A stretch of DNA of 43,651 nt, from assembly GCF_003315795.1 (NCBI RefSeq), contig NZ_QMEY01000042.1, forward strand, positions 1 to 43,651. The letters are read 5' to 3'. This document shows, piece by piece, positions 7,888 through 16,290 of this stretch; the stretch's first letter is position 1, and each line of letters opens with the position of its first letter. Origin of the DNA: Spongiactinospora rosea (GTDB lineage: Bacteria; Actinomycetota; Actinomycetes; Streptosporangiales; Streptosporangiaceae). A program made the translations under genes and the position numbers. Below the pieces are notes generated by a model, which was not told the DNA's origin, made no database searches, and saw only the letters and a list, made by a program, of their open reading frames with translations.

Positions 7888-8280
7888 TCATACTCCGCAT
7901 GTGCGCGCGTGCGAGGTGTACGAGGAGATCTTGTCGTTGGCGCGCTTGCCGACCCAATTGGTCCATTCCCCTGGCCCCAGGGCCACCACTGACCACTGGT
8001 AAGGCTTGAAGTTCGCATCCGGGAAGAAGCAAACAAATTTATCAGTGCGGTTCCAGATGGAGCTGGTGTGGTCGTTAATGAACTTGCCGACATTGGCACG
8101 CTTGGGTCCCGGCTGGTTGCTGTGGCGCCCTCTGCCGTTGGTGTCGCCATAAAGGCAGACATATCCCTTGGGGCAGTCGACCCAGGCCTGCGCCGCCGTC
8201 TGAGCCTGCGCCGCCGTCGCGCCGGTAAGGGTGGCCGCCGCGCATGCCGCGACCACAGCGGCGATCAGGGCCTTCTTCAT
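7888..8280 (-). CDS. secreted peptidase-inhibitor (I36) family protein
   Basis: A 130-residue exported protein. Residues 1-31 are a signal peptide (MKKALIAAVVAACAAATL ending in AAQAQ/AAQA). The mature part begins with CPKGYVCLYGD and has a later CFFPD and a final C near the end; this cysteine pattern and the CLY(G/E) start are typical of actinobacterial I36 (SMI-like, beta/gamma-crystallin-fold) metalloprotease-inhibitor proteins. ATG 8280 gives the best signal peptide; an upstream in-frame start would add a non-hydrophobic leader. It is monocistronic, with a rightward terminator behind its stop and a Crp-like site about 170 bp upstream. It may protect against secreted proteases such as the one at 22552, but that link is speculation. 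Confidence 0.75.
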   Translation of the reverse strand: MKKALIAAVVAACAAATLTGATAAQAQTAAQAWVDCPKGYVCLYGDTNGRGRHSNQPGPKRANVGKFINDHTSSIWNRTDKFVCFFPDANFKPYQWSVVALGPGEWTNWVGKRANDKISSYTSHARTCGV

Positions 8281-8731
8281 GTACTGCCTTCTTTCTTCTC
8301 GGTCCGCCAGCCCTATGCCCGACACTTTTTGCCCGCACGAGCACAAAATTACGGCGGCATACCTTAAATGCCGCACCCGGGGATGAGGCGCTGCATTTTC
8401 TTTGTATGCAGGATTAGATGCCGGGAGATCCCTGCGGGTTCACGGCTCGACGTGTGATGCCGGTCACATCGCCACCTTGGGCAGGAAATGAGCAGAAAAT
8501 GGATAGAGAAATGGACACTTTCTAACCCGGAGTCACCCAAGCGAGTCGGCTGGTCAGGTGCCGTAATCGGGCCCCAGGATCTCGCACGCCGAGGGCCCCA
8601 GGAGCCGCGCGAATGGCCGCCGCCGGCACTGACCTGGCGGCCGAGAACCAAGCGATCTAGCCTCCAACTTCGCCGGGGCGGTCCAAAGCTTAAGCGGAAC
8701 AAGCTCTGCGGTTCGCTACATCGGTCCTCCG
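8281..8731. other. intergenic region, no convincing gene
   Basis: About 450 bp between the I36 gene and the 3' end of the kinase gene. Open frames on both strands lack coding character and recognisable motifs. Base composition is lower in GC near 8300-8420. The only clear signal is the Crp-like palindrome listed separately. Confidence 0.6.
8453..8468. promoter_or_regulatory. Crp-like binding palindrome
   Basis: TGTGATGCCGGTCACA is a perfect match to TGTGA-N6-TCACA, the site recognised by Crp proteins including the mycobacterial one. It lies about 170 bp upstream of the I36 gene start; the gene it controls is inferred. Confidence 0.55.
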
Positions 8732-10465
8732 CTACCAATCGGGAAGGCCACGACGCTTCCAGATGACTTTCCCGCACACAAGCGCCGCACCGCTGTCAGG
8801 TTCCCAGGCGTCGTCGTCCCCACAGGCCTCGTCGGGAGCACTGGTGAGGTACACCTTGGTGAGCTGAACGGTGTACTGGTAGCGATCGGGGATACCAGCG
8901 TCACATGGAGTGATCGCGCTGAGACCGATCGAGAGTACCCGCTCGCTCTTGGCTCGAGCGAACATGCACTGGCCCTCCACGAAATTGCGATCCAGGCAGA
9001 GAATGGTGCGGGTGTAGTCGCTATTGCTGTGAAACCAGGGTATGCCGTCGGAAGCGCAGTCCACCTGCTGCTCAATCGCTGTTACACGGAAGTAGGCGTC
9101 AGTGGCCGAACAGTTGGTCATGCTGGGCGTAGAGGGAGTCCACTCCGTGTCCTCGTCAAGGTAGTTACTCAAGCAGTCATCGGTGGAAACGGCGCTGAAC
9201 GCCTCGTCCTCAGCGCTGGGCGGAGTGGGGCTATCCCTTGCTGTTGCCTCACCATCGCCGCTGCCTTCGTAGCCGCGGTCATGTACGTAGCCGTCACTTG
9301 CGCTCTCAGACGAACCGTTGGTCTCCTCCTGCGAGATGGTGGGCTGCGGCGGACCCTCTGCTGCGGAGGTGGAGTCATTGTGCGACCGCATGGCCGCGAA
9401 CACGATGATCGCGACCAGAGCGGCAGCGCCGACCAGTCCCTTGAACGTTGACCCCGGCCAGCGGGTTCTGGGCCGGCGGCTTGGCCGCGTGGGCGCGGCT
9501 CCCCCTGGGTGTCCTCCTGTGGGGCGGCGGGTCGAGGATGTATTGGATCGGCGGGGCGTGTGGGGCGCTGTGGCGGGGGCCGTTGATGCCGTGCTACCGG
9601 CCGCGGTGAGTGGCTTGACCCATATCCTCGGCATCGGCCTGAGGGCCGGATCGGAGTTGAGGCCGGCGCAGGCAAGATCGCCGAGTGCCGCGGCGACCGA
9701 GGCCAGCGGCGTGGGGTCGGTGGCAGTCTGATGGCGGGCGAAAAGCCGGATCGCGAGCAGGGCCAGTTTGTAGGCATCGCTCGCTGGGGTGGCCTTCTCC
9801 TCGTTGGCGGGGATCTGCCAGTCGGGGGTCTCAGTCTGCGGCAGGACGCTCGCACCGCGCAGACGCATGGCGTCGCAGTCGATGAGGAAGCACTCAGGCT
9901 TCGGGCTCGTGGTGAACAGCAGGTTCTTCGGGGACAAATCGCCGACCGTGATACCGATCCGGTGCAGGCGGGTCAGCGTTGCGGCCAAGTCGGCCAGCAG
10001 CACCAGACGGTCGCGTTCACTGACCGTCAGACCGATGCCGGCAACGTAGTCGTCCTCGTTGAGGAGGTACTCCAGGTTCGCCAGACGTCGGGTGCCCGAG
10101 GTGGTGTTCGCCAGGCTCCGGAAGGTGAACCGGAAGCGATCGGGCACGACCCGCATCAAAAACCCGCTGACGTGCCCCTGCTTTGCGACCAATGCGGCGG
10201 GCCAAGCGGTGCGCTCGCACAGCCACTGTCCCTCGGCCTTGCTCAGCCCGCCGAGCAGGGCGACGCTCGTGGCGAGCGCGGCGGCGTCGAGTTGCGACAG
10301 CACGGTCGTGTTGTACTCCTTGTAGACCACCTCCCAGCCGCCACCGTCAGCCTCGTTGATTTTCTTGTTGGTCACCTGATGGACCTCGCCCTGGCCACCT
10401 TGACCGAGCCGTTCGCCCAAGATGAGCGTGCTGTAGTCCACCACCGATACAGGAGCAGCCGTCAT
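8732..10465 (-). CDS. membrane-anchored Ser/Thr protein kinase-like protein of a TerY-P triad
   Basis: A 577-residue protein. The N-terminal kinase-like domain (about 10-290) has the glycine loop GERLGQGGQGEV (17-28), an ATP-anchoring Lys in VVYKEY (K49), a catalytic loop GDLSPKNLLF and a metal-binding loop FLIDCDAMRL (DCD in place of DFG). This DLSPKN/DCD pattern is typical of the kinases paired with TerY-like VWA proteins and PP2C phosphatases. A Pro/Thr-rich linker, one membrane helix (GLVGAAALVAIIVFAAM) and an outside domain of about 170 residues with several cysteines follow. ATG 10465 overlaps the phosphatase stop (ATGA). The open frame upstream of it is the phosphatase gene read in another frame. 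The outer domain may sense an envelope signal. Confidence 0.82.
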   Translation of the reverse strand: MTAAPVSVVDYSTLILGERLGQGGQGEVHQVTNKKINEADGGGWEVVYKEYNTTVLSQLDAAALATSVALLGGLSKAEGQWLCERTAWPAALVAKQGHVSGFLMRVVPDRFRFTFRSLANTTSGTRRLANLEYLLNEDDYVAGIGLTVSERDRLVLLADLAATLTRLHRIGITVGDLSPKNLLFTTSPKPECFLIDCDAMRLRGASVLPQTETPDWQIPANEEKATPASDAYKLALLAIRLFARHQTATDPTPLASVAAALGDLACAGLNSDPALRPMPRIWVKPLTAAGSTASTAPATAPHTPRRSNTSSTRRPTGGHPGGAAPTRPSRRPRTRWPGSTFKGLVGAAALVAIIVFAAMRSHNDSTSAAEGPPQPTISQEETNGSSESASDGYVHDRGYEGSGDGEATARDSPTPPSAEDEAFSAVSTDDCLSNYLDEDTEWTPSTPSMTNCSATDAYFRVTAIEQQVDCASDGIPWFHSNSDYTRTILCLDRNFVEGQCMFARAKSERVLSIGLSAITPCDAGIPDRYQYTVQLTKVYLTSAPDEACGDDDAWEPDSGAALVCGKVIWKRRGLPDW

Positions 10466-11418
10466 CGCCGCTCCGACGTCTGCGGCCAGATCGCCAGCAA
10501 GGTCCGATCGTCGTCGAAGGTCTCCCGAGAGAAGTCCAGTACGTGCGCGAACCATAACGGCGCGCAGGGCGCGGCCAGTTGCCCGGCGAACAGCGAGCCG
10601 ACCTGGCCATCGCCGTCGCCGAGCGGGTCGGCGACGCCATCGGTACCGACCAGCAACACTTGGCGCTCCTGCAGGGGAACGCGGACCTGCTCCAGAGGAT
10701 GGGGCACCTGAGGCAGCGAAACCACCTCGTTCGACACCAAGACGGCATCTGGCGCCGTCTTCGGGCGAAACAAAGAGGCGTAGTGCGCGCTCGTCGAATC
10801 GAGTACCCAGGCCGCGGAGTCCCCGATGCGGCACAACTCGACCATGGCAGGACCGTCCGAGGCGGGGCGCACTGCACCGGCGACGAGCGTCGTCGCGTGC
10901 TGGCCCGCCACGTCGGCGAGTTCGGGTTCCCTGCCTTCGAGCCGCCATCGCGTGATCTCCCACAGCCGTTGTGCCGCATGGTGGACGACGCCGGCCAGAT
11001 CCAGTGGTTCCGCTGGTTCGGTGTTCGCGGACAGCAGGTGAAGCAGACGTTCCATGGCAGCCCGGCACGCCTCGACGGCCCCCAGTTCGGAGGCCACAGC
11101 GCTGGAGACGCCGTCCGCGACGGCGAACACAACGGCGCCGGTCGGCTGGTGTGCGGCGGCGCGAGCCGCGTCCTGGCGGGGCTGCCGGTAATAGCGGTGC
11201 TTTGCTCCGCGAACGGAGGCGAACCGCAAGGTCAGCGCGGACGTCGACCAGCCGTCGCATTCGGTGTCGGGGTGGTCGTAGGAATAGGGGCCGGGTGGCC
11301 GTGGCTCGAACTCCGGTCCCGGTGTGCCCACAGCAATCCGCGGCCAAGGCACGGTTCCGGACACTGGCATCGGCGGAGCCGGCACGGGCGCGGGCGTCGC
11401 CGCGTCGCCGCCCGTCAT
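10462..11418 (-). CDS. PP2C-like protein phosphatase of the triad
   Basis: About 318 residues. After a Pro-rich start, the domain shows PP2C landmarks: VVFAVADGVSSA (metal-binding Asp in the ADG motif, about residues 97-108), ELCRIGDSAAWVL, LLVGTDGVADPLGDG and a C-terminal DDDRTLLAIW (the family's final Asp). It should remove phosphates placed by the kinase, with which it shares an ATGA overlap. ATG 11418 has GGAGG 5 nt upstream and is preferred; a GTG at 11430, inside the VWA stop, would add four residues. The phosphatase is soluble while its partner kinase is membrane-bound. Confidence 0.82.
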   Translation of the reverse strand: MTGGDAATPAPVPAPPMPVSGTVPWPRIAVGTPGPEFEPRPPGPYSYDHPDTECDGWSTSALTLRFASVRGAKHRYYRQPRQDAARAAAHQPTGAVVFAVADGVSSAVASELGAVEACRAAMERLLHLLSANTEPAEPLDLAGVVHHAAQRLWEITRWRLEGREPELADVAGQHATTLVAGAVRPASDGPAMVELCRIGDSAAWVLDSTSAHYASLFRPKTAPDAVLVSNEVVSLPQVPHPLEQVRVPLQERQVLLVGTDGVADPLGDGDGQVGSLFAGQLAAPCAPLWFAHVLDFSRETFDDDRTLLAIWPQTSERR

Positions 11419-11429
11419 AGGCGCCTCCA

Positions 11430-12110
11430 CTAGCCCACCTCGTCGATCGCCAAGGTGAACTGGTCAGGGCGGTTCACCACCAGCTCCGGACTGCCGGACC
11501 CCAGCGCCTGCCCCGAGGCGACCAGGCTGGCGGTGAGCGAGTGGAAGAATTCGGAAATCGCCCGGCCGATATCGGTGGCCGTCTTGGCGACAAAGGCGAA
11601 CTCAGCGCGGGTCGCAACCGCCACCATGGTGTCGGCCTGAGCATCCCCGATGCCACACGCGATGATGTTCGGGGCCGTCGGCGTCCGGGACCTGTCGGTC
11701 AACCGGCTGTACGGCTGATGCCAAGCCCCCTCGTCTGTGGGCTGCCCATCGCTGAGGAAGAACACTACCGGCCGGTGCACCCTGTAGCCCTGGTCGCGGA
11801 GCCACTTGACGTCCGACGGGATGCGGCCCAGCAGATCCTCGAACACGGCCCCGTAGTCGGTCGCGCCGCGGATCACCAGCTTAGGCAGGGCCGTCTCGGC
11901 GCGCATGTCGGCGACGGCCAACCGGACCTGTACATCGTCGGAGAATCCCAGCACGGCCAGACGCAGCTTGGCCGCGATCATCGGCTCGGCGCGCAGTCCC
12001 TCGCACAATGACGACATGCCGTTCGACAGCTCCTGTTGATAAGGACTCATCGATGCTGATTCGTCGACCACCACATAGGCCGGCAGCAATACGCCCCTGG
12101 CTTCCGCCAT
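11430..12110 (-). CDS. TerY-like VWA-domain protein
   Basis: A 226-residue von Willebrand factor A domain, first gene of the triad. The metal-ion-dependent adhesion site is complete: DESAS (D16, S18, S20), the Thr in RGATDYGAVF and the Asp in FFLSDGQPTDEG. Size and sequence fit TerY proteins, which act with the phosphatase and kinase in predicted Ter-linked stress or conflict systems (the TerY-P triad described by Anantharaman, Iyer and Aravind). The VWA domain is expected to bind a partner through the metal. ATG 12110 is 5' of the domain. No TerC/TerD or other Ter genes occur in the window, so this is a stand-alone triad. Confidence 0.85.
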   Translation of the reverse strand: MAEARGVLLPAYVVVDESASMSPYQQELSNGMSSLCEGLRAEPMIAAKLRLAVLGFSDDVQVRLAVADMRAETALPKLVIRGATDYGAVFEDLLGRIPSDVKWLRDQGYRVHRPVVFFLSDGQPTDEGAWHQPYSRLTDRSRTPTAPNIIACGIGDAQADTMVAVATRAEFAFVAKTATDIGRAISEFFHSLTASLVASGQALGSGSPELVVNRPDQFTLAIDEVG

Positions 12111-12243
12111 GCTTCTGTCCCCCCGTTTCTAGTGCGGTGTTGCCGTGCCGGAATGTGCGGGGCGGGTGAACTCCTAGGAGTGCCCCCAGCAGTTGAAGTA
12201 TGGTCCGCAGACGGGTGCACCGGCTAGCGATATGGAGTTTCTG

Positions 12244-14406
12244 GTGGCTGATCACTACTGGAGCGAAGAAACCAGCGAACCGAAGCTACCGACCTGGCAG
12301 CAAACCCCCCGTGCCGTGCCACCGCCCCAGGGGCGGCCCATGCCGCCGTCGCCCGCCCGATCCGGCGCAGGTGGAGGCTCCGCCCAGAGCGGATCGCCTC
12401 CGGCAGGTACGGGCGGCTCGACGTGGGCCGGTCCGGCTGCACCACAGCCCACGGCACCAGGCCCCGCATCGGCTTCGGGGCCGAAGCTCCTACCACCACA
12501 TCGGCCCAGCCTCCGGACCGGCACCGTGGTGGCCACCGTGGTCACGCACCGCGTCGGCCGCTGGGTGACGCTCGTGGCGTTCGGGACGGCCGCCGCACTG
12601 GCCGCCGGACTGCTGATCCGGCACGACTCCGGGACGGTACCACCGGATCCGCGGACGCCGTTCGCCGCCGCCCTGGTGGACCTGGCCCTACAGCCTGGCG
12701 TGCGGTATCGCACGAGAACGGACGGCTCCAAATGGACGGATTCACAGGTCACCGCCACAGGCGCGGCGCTCGGCGAGGTGTCGTACGGCGGAAGTAGCCT
12801 CAAAACACTGACCGTGGACGGCACCACCTACGCCAAGATGCCCGACCCGTTGCCCGAAGGCATCGGTGGCTTGCACGGCCGGACGGACCTCGCGGGCACG
12901 TGGGTTGCCGGTGTCATAGGGACCGACACCGCGAGCGCTGCAACCCCCCAGGCTGGGATGAGCCCCGCAACACTCGCGAACCTGCTGCTCAAAGAGATCA
13001 ACAGCGAGACGACGACCGTGCCGGCCCCGGGGTCGGCGCCGGTGACCGCCGACGGTGTGCCCGCACTCAGGGCGAGCACCGCACAGGGCGATCTGTACGT
13101 ATCGCATGCACGTCCGTACCGGGTCCTGCAGTTCGTACCGCGCGCCTCGGCGGAGAGCGGACAAGGCGGTACGGGGTTCACCGCGGAAAAGGGCACAACT
13201 GGCAGATGGTTCGTTGGGGACCGTCTCACCACGATGGCTCAATGGGGGAGCGCGCCTGCGGTGGGCACTTTCAGCATAGCCGGGTTGTCCAGGCCGGAGG
13301 CCAGGACCCTACTGCGAAAGATCCTGGAGGACACCGCGCAACTGTCCGACGCCGTGGACGCTGGCGTCACGGCGCAAATCGAGGAAAAGTCGCAGGTGAC
13401 CTGCTCCGCCACCGGCTGCGAGGTGGGCAGTCACATCATCGGCATCGTCCCCAGCCGCGAAGCCAGCAAGCGCATCAAGAGCAGGCAGGTGAGGGTCGAG
13501 CTGACCGCGACGGTAACGATCGAAGGCATACACGCCGGGACCTGCACCACGACCAAGGAACTGGCCTTGGAAGGCATCGGCGGTATTTCGTGCAGCAGCC
13601 CGGATGCCGGCCGGGTCTTCGCGGAACAGGAGGCGCGGAAGAAGCAGGAGGCGGAAGCCGAATCCCGGGCACAGGGCGGAACGGTGATCCCCTACAACAT
13701 CCACTACGCCGCCGCCACCTACGTCCGTGTTCTGGCGCAGGTGAAGATGCCGGAACTGCAGGAGGCGCTGCGACAGGAGGAACAACTGGCCTGGGAAGCG
13801 CCGGCCCCGGCCGAAGTCGCCGAACGGGCGGAGCCGGATCGGGACGACAGAACCGGGGACTGCAACCGCTTCCGCCCACACCGTGCGGTTGACAACGGGG
13901 AGGGATGGATCCTCAACACCACCGGCGCTCACGCCCGTGCACAGACCGGTCAGGCCTGCCTGAAGAGGCCGCCCAGCAACAGCGGCGGCAAAATCTCGGT
14001 CTATCCGGTCGGCTATCCGCAAGCCGAGGCGAAAGTGCGCAGCCTCGGCCGTCTCCCTAGGCAGGATCTGGCGCGATGCCACATCATCGCGGCCCGTTTC
14101 GGAGGCTCCAACGACTTGGCAGCCAATCTCAGCCCCTGCGGACAGCGCATTACGAACCACGGAGCGCTCGGCATGTCGGCCTTTGAGCGCGAAATGGCCG
14201 AAGAACTCGCGCTGCAACCGTCAGGCAGCATTCTTTACCTGGTCGAGCCGTTTTTCAGATCGGATCAGAGCACCATCCCCAAAGGGTTCGTCATGATCGC
14301 CATCCGCTACACCCCCACCGGGGTCGCCGATTACGCCATCGCACGGTCGGTCCTGAACGTGGTAGAGCCGATTTCTGGCGACAGCCTGGTGAACATTGGA
14401 AACTAG
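12244..14406 (+). CDS. membrane-anchored protein with C-terminal non-specific nuclease (toxin-like) domain
   Basis: About 720 residues. Order: Pro/Gly/Ala-rich cytoplasmic N-terminus (to about 98), one membrane helix (WVTLVAFGTAAALAAGLLI), an LppX/LprG-like external domain of about 200 residues (VRYRTRTDG... TVDGTTYAKM), a second beta-rich region with CSATGCEVGSHI, a coiled Glu/Ala/Lys-rich segment, and a C-terminal DNA/RNA non-specific endonuclease-type domain: RCHIIAARFGGSNDLAANL (His 613, Asn 628), then ITNHGALGM (Asn 638). This is the layout of a polymorphic toxin. GTG 12244 is chosen because GGAG lies 6 nt upstream; ATG 12232 and TTG 12193 are alternatives. It is divergent from the triad. 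No immunity gene follows: the next DNA is an IS remnant 4-10 bp after the stop. Confidence 0.75.
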   Translation: MADHYWSEETSEPKLPTWQQTPRAVPPPQGRPMPPSPARSGAGGGSAQSGSPPAGTGGSTWAGPAAPQPTAPGPASASGPKLLPPHRPSLRTGTVVATVVTHRVGRWVTLVAFGTAAALAAGLLIRHDSGTVPPDPRTPFAAALVDLALQPGVRYRTRTDGSKWTDSQVTATGAALGEVSYGGSSLKTLTVDGTTYAKMPDPLPEGIGGLHGRTDLAGTWVAGVIGTDTASAATPQAGMSPATLANLLLKEINSETTTVPAPGSAPVTADGVPALRASTAQGDLYVSHARPYRVLQFVPRASAESGQGGTGFTAEKGTTGRWFVGDRLTTMAQWGSAPAVGTFSIAGLSRPEARTLLRKILEDTAQLSDAVDAGVTAQIEEKSQVTCSATGCEVGSHIIGIVPSREASKRIKSRQVRVELTATVTIEGIHAGTCTTTKELALEGIGGISCSSPDAGRVFAEQEARKKQEAEAESRAQGGTVIPYNIHYAAATYVRVLAQVKMPELQEALRQEEQLAWEAPAPAEVAERAEPDRDDRTGDCNRFRPHRAVDNGEGWILNTTGAHARAQTGQACLKRPPSNSGGKISVYPVGYPQAEAKVRSLGRLPRQDLARCHIIAARFGGSNDLAANLSPCGQRITNHGALGMSAFEREMAEELALQPSGSILYLVEPFFRSDQSTIPKGFVMIAIRYTPTGVADYAIARSVLNVVEPISGDSLVNIGN

Positions 14407-14409
14407 CCA

Positions 14410-14826
14410 GGTATCCCCTACCGGGCTGAGCTTCGCCAGCATCAGATCCAAGATCTTGATTTCTTGCCCATGGCAGAGCAGGCAGTCTCGAAACCCGTGA
14501 AGCACGGTGAATTCGCAGCCTGCGTCCGCCAGCTCCAGGCCCTGCAGGAACTTCCAGTCGATTCGGGACCGCACCGCGTGCGCAGCCTGACGGTCGGTGA
14601 GGTTCTCGGCGAACTGCATCACCGACACCAGGGCCAGTTGCCCGGGTGGCATTCCAGGACGTCCGCGGCGTCCGAAGGCGAAGGCGAAATCCTCATCGGC
14701 GAAGAGCATCCTCAACTGATCGCGCACTCGCATCGCCAGGCAGCCCTTGGGAGAGAGTGCCTGCGCCAGGCCGCTGTCCGTTCGGGTGCCTGCGGCCACG
14801 GACGCGGCCGCATCGACACCACTCAC
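14410..14826 (-). pseudogene. IS1182-family transposase, N-terminal fragment
   Basis: About 135 residues of the N-terminal (DUF772-type) domain of an IS1182 transposase: SPKGCLAMRVRDQLRMLF, then LALVSVMQFAENLTDRQAAH, AVRSRIDWKFLQGLEL and FTVLHGFRDCLL. Homology stops at about MLAKLS, a few bases beyond the nuclease stop at 14406, and the catalytic DDE half is absent. The open frame that runs on to 14221 is antisense to the nuclease gene and is not transposase. The insertion or a later deletion has removed whatever followed the nuclease gene. Confidence 0.8.
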
Positions 14827-14915
14827 CTGATCCTGCAGCGGGGACGGAGGAACGCCGCGATCAAGATCATCGACTTTCGAGATCAGCGGGAGATCCGCGA
14901 GGTGCCGCGCAATTG

Positions 14916-15062
14916 GGCAACAGGGTCATCGAGGGCTGGTACAACCTGCATCGTCTGAATACCAGTCTGAGTTACCGTGGCCCGTGCCACCTTCGAGGCC
15001 ATCGCGGCCTGACCACCACATCGTTGGTGTCTGTCAAAGCGGAGCAAGCTCACGTTCCTTGA
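14916..15062 (+). pseudogene. IS3-family OrfB (integrase) C-terminal remnant
   Basis: The frame reads GNRVIEGWYNLHRLNTSLSY followed by an altered tail, which matches the typical end of IS3 OrfB (IEGWYN..R.HS.LGY..P). Nothing of the DDE core is left. Sequence just before it (about 14830-14915) shows no clear family. With the fragment on its left it shows several rounds of insertion between the nuclease gene and the WD40 operon. Confidence 0.6.
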
Positions 15063-15142
15063 ACGCCAACTCCGCGCCGACACAAGGCATAAGCTAACGT
15101 CCGGTCAGGTACTGCGACATGAGGTCGACTGAAGGCAGATCG

Positions 15143-15556
15143 ATGCTGACGTGGATCGAGGCTGTGGCATCCGGGGCGGCCGGTGGACTGATCGCCGAAG
15201 CAGTCGTCACCTACGGACGTCTACGAAACTGGCAAGAGGCACGACATGCGGCGCTGGCCGCAGAGACACCGCTCCCACCGCTCGGCAGGTTCATCGATCC
15301 ACTTGCGGACTCACTCGCCGCACTCATGCGCGTGGCGATGGGAGGTGCGGCCGTATGGCTGCTCCACACCGAGGTCACCGGCATCTACGCAGCCGTGACC
15401 GTGGGAGCCGCCGCCCCGGCACTACTGGCCCAGATCGGCCGCGCGGCCACACCGGCCGAGGCTCTCCGCGCACCCGGCGAAGCACCGCTGGAGACACCTC
15501 CGACCCCAGCGGATCACGGGGAAACGCCTCCCGTCCCCAGGAAGGCGTCGTCATGA
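15143..15556 (+). CDS. small membrane protein, first gene of the Lon-like/WD40 operon
   Basis: A 137-residue protein of unknown function. It begins MLTWIEAVASGAAGGLIAEA, a weakly hydrophobic helix, then a basic stretch RLRNWQEARH, and a hydrophobic pair of helices around residues 55-100 (LAALMRVAMGGAAVWLLH and IYAAVTVGAAAPALLAQIG). The last 35 residues are Pro/Glu/Ala-rich. ATG 15143 has GAAGG 7-8 nt upstream; the open frame starts earlier without such a site. Its stop overlaps the next start (ATGA at 15553). The order small membrane protein / beta-rich protein / large WD40 protein suggests constant membrane and adaptor parts of one system; this is inference. Confidence 0.7.
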   Translation: MLTWIEAVASGAAGGLIAEAVVTYGRLRNWQEARHAALAAETPLPPLGRFIDPLADSLAALMRVAMGGAAVWLLHTEVTGIYAAVTVGAAAPALLAQIGRAATPAEALRAPGEAPLETPPTPADHGETPPVPRKASS

Positions 15557-16290
15557 GCATACGCTCGATCGTCCGGCGCTCCTGGCGCTCATTCATTGAG
15601 AGCGCGATCGCCCGCCGCCCCCTGACCGGGGCTCGCGCCCCCACGGGATACACACTGCGGCAACGGCTATGGGCCTCCTTCATCGGCGCCGACCTACCCT
15701 CTGCGACGCCTGCTGCCAAGCCTGGCTTCCTGAGGAAGCCAGGCCGGTACATGGTTCTGGCTTCCCCTGGTGCGCGGGATCGGTCACGTCCTCAGCCGCT
15801 CGGTCCGGGTTGGTTTCATCTCCCACAACTCCCGCGGGCCGGCGGCTTGGCCGCCGCAGGAAGTGACACCGTGCTGCTGGAGGCATCGTCCCCGGACGGC
15901 ACCGCCCGGTTCCTCGTGCGCGGGCCCAGGGACTCTGTCCCTGGGTACAGCCTGGAACTCGTGGTGCACGGTATCGAGGGCGCCGCGCCGCTGGTGACGA
16001 CGGTCAGGTACGCGGACGTGGCCGGTTCTGACCGAGTGCTACTCGTGCCTGTGGTGCGGAGGCGTTTTGGCCCAGCCGCCTCCTATGTCCGGCTCCCGGG
16101 TTACGCCGGGGAGGAGTGGACGGCATCCATGACGGCACCGGTGGCGCCGGATAGTACGTGGGACGCCGCGACGGTCACACTGTCGGTCGGCGCCTCGCTC
16201 AATGATGCGACCCGTGATGCCTGGCGCCAGGTGCGGGAGCTGATTGTGGACGACGGTCTTCGCCGCGTCATTGACCAGGCGCTGCGATGA
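15553..16290 (+). CDS. uncharacterised beta-rich protein, second gene of the operon
   Basis: 245 residues; family not recognised. The first 75 residues are Arg-rich, with no signal peptide. Residues from about 105 alternate hydrophobic strands: DTVLLEASSPDGTARFLVRG, YSLELVVHGIEG, VLLVPVV, WTASMTAPVA and ATVTLSVGASL, which suggests a beta-sandwich. It ends in a helix RQVRELIVDDGLRRVIDQAL. ATG 15553 overlaps the previous stop and its own stop overlaps the next start (ATGA at 16287), so all three genes should be co-translated. A perfect 10-bp-arm hairpin at 15721-15743 falls in a low-complexity stretch (KPGFLRKPG) and could mark a small insertion. It may link the membrane protein to the Lon-like/WD40 protein. 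Confidence 0.65.
   Translation: MSIRSIVRRSWRSFIESAIARRPLTGARAPTGYTLRQRLWASFIGADLPSATPAAKPGFLRKPGRYMVLASPGARDRSRPQPLGPGWFHLPQLPRAGGLAAAGSDTVLLEASSPDGTARFLVRGPRDSVPGYSLELVVHGIEGAAPLVTTVRYADVAGSDRVLLVPVVRRRFGPAASYVRLPGYAGEEWTASMTAPVAPDSTWDAATVTLSVGASLNDATRDAWRQVRELIVDDGLRRVIDQALR
15721..15743. repeat. perfect hairpin inside a coding region
   Basis: CCTGGCTTCC and GGAAGCCAGG pair exactly around TGA. The sequence is in frame within the gene at 15553 and encodes PGFLRKPG. Its right arm partly resembles the 24-bp leader repeat (GGAAGCCTGGTCGG against GGAAGCCAGGCCGG), probably by chance. Confidence 0.7.

Noticed and set aside
8732..11347. One 871-residue kinase protein
   Set aside because: The first 290 residues are the phosphatase gene read in another frame; the kinase starts at the ATG at 10465 in the ATGA overlap.
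14221..14405. Continuation of the IS1182 transposase frame
   Set aside because: No transposase similarity beyond MLAKLS; this part is antisense to the nuclease gene.
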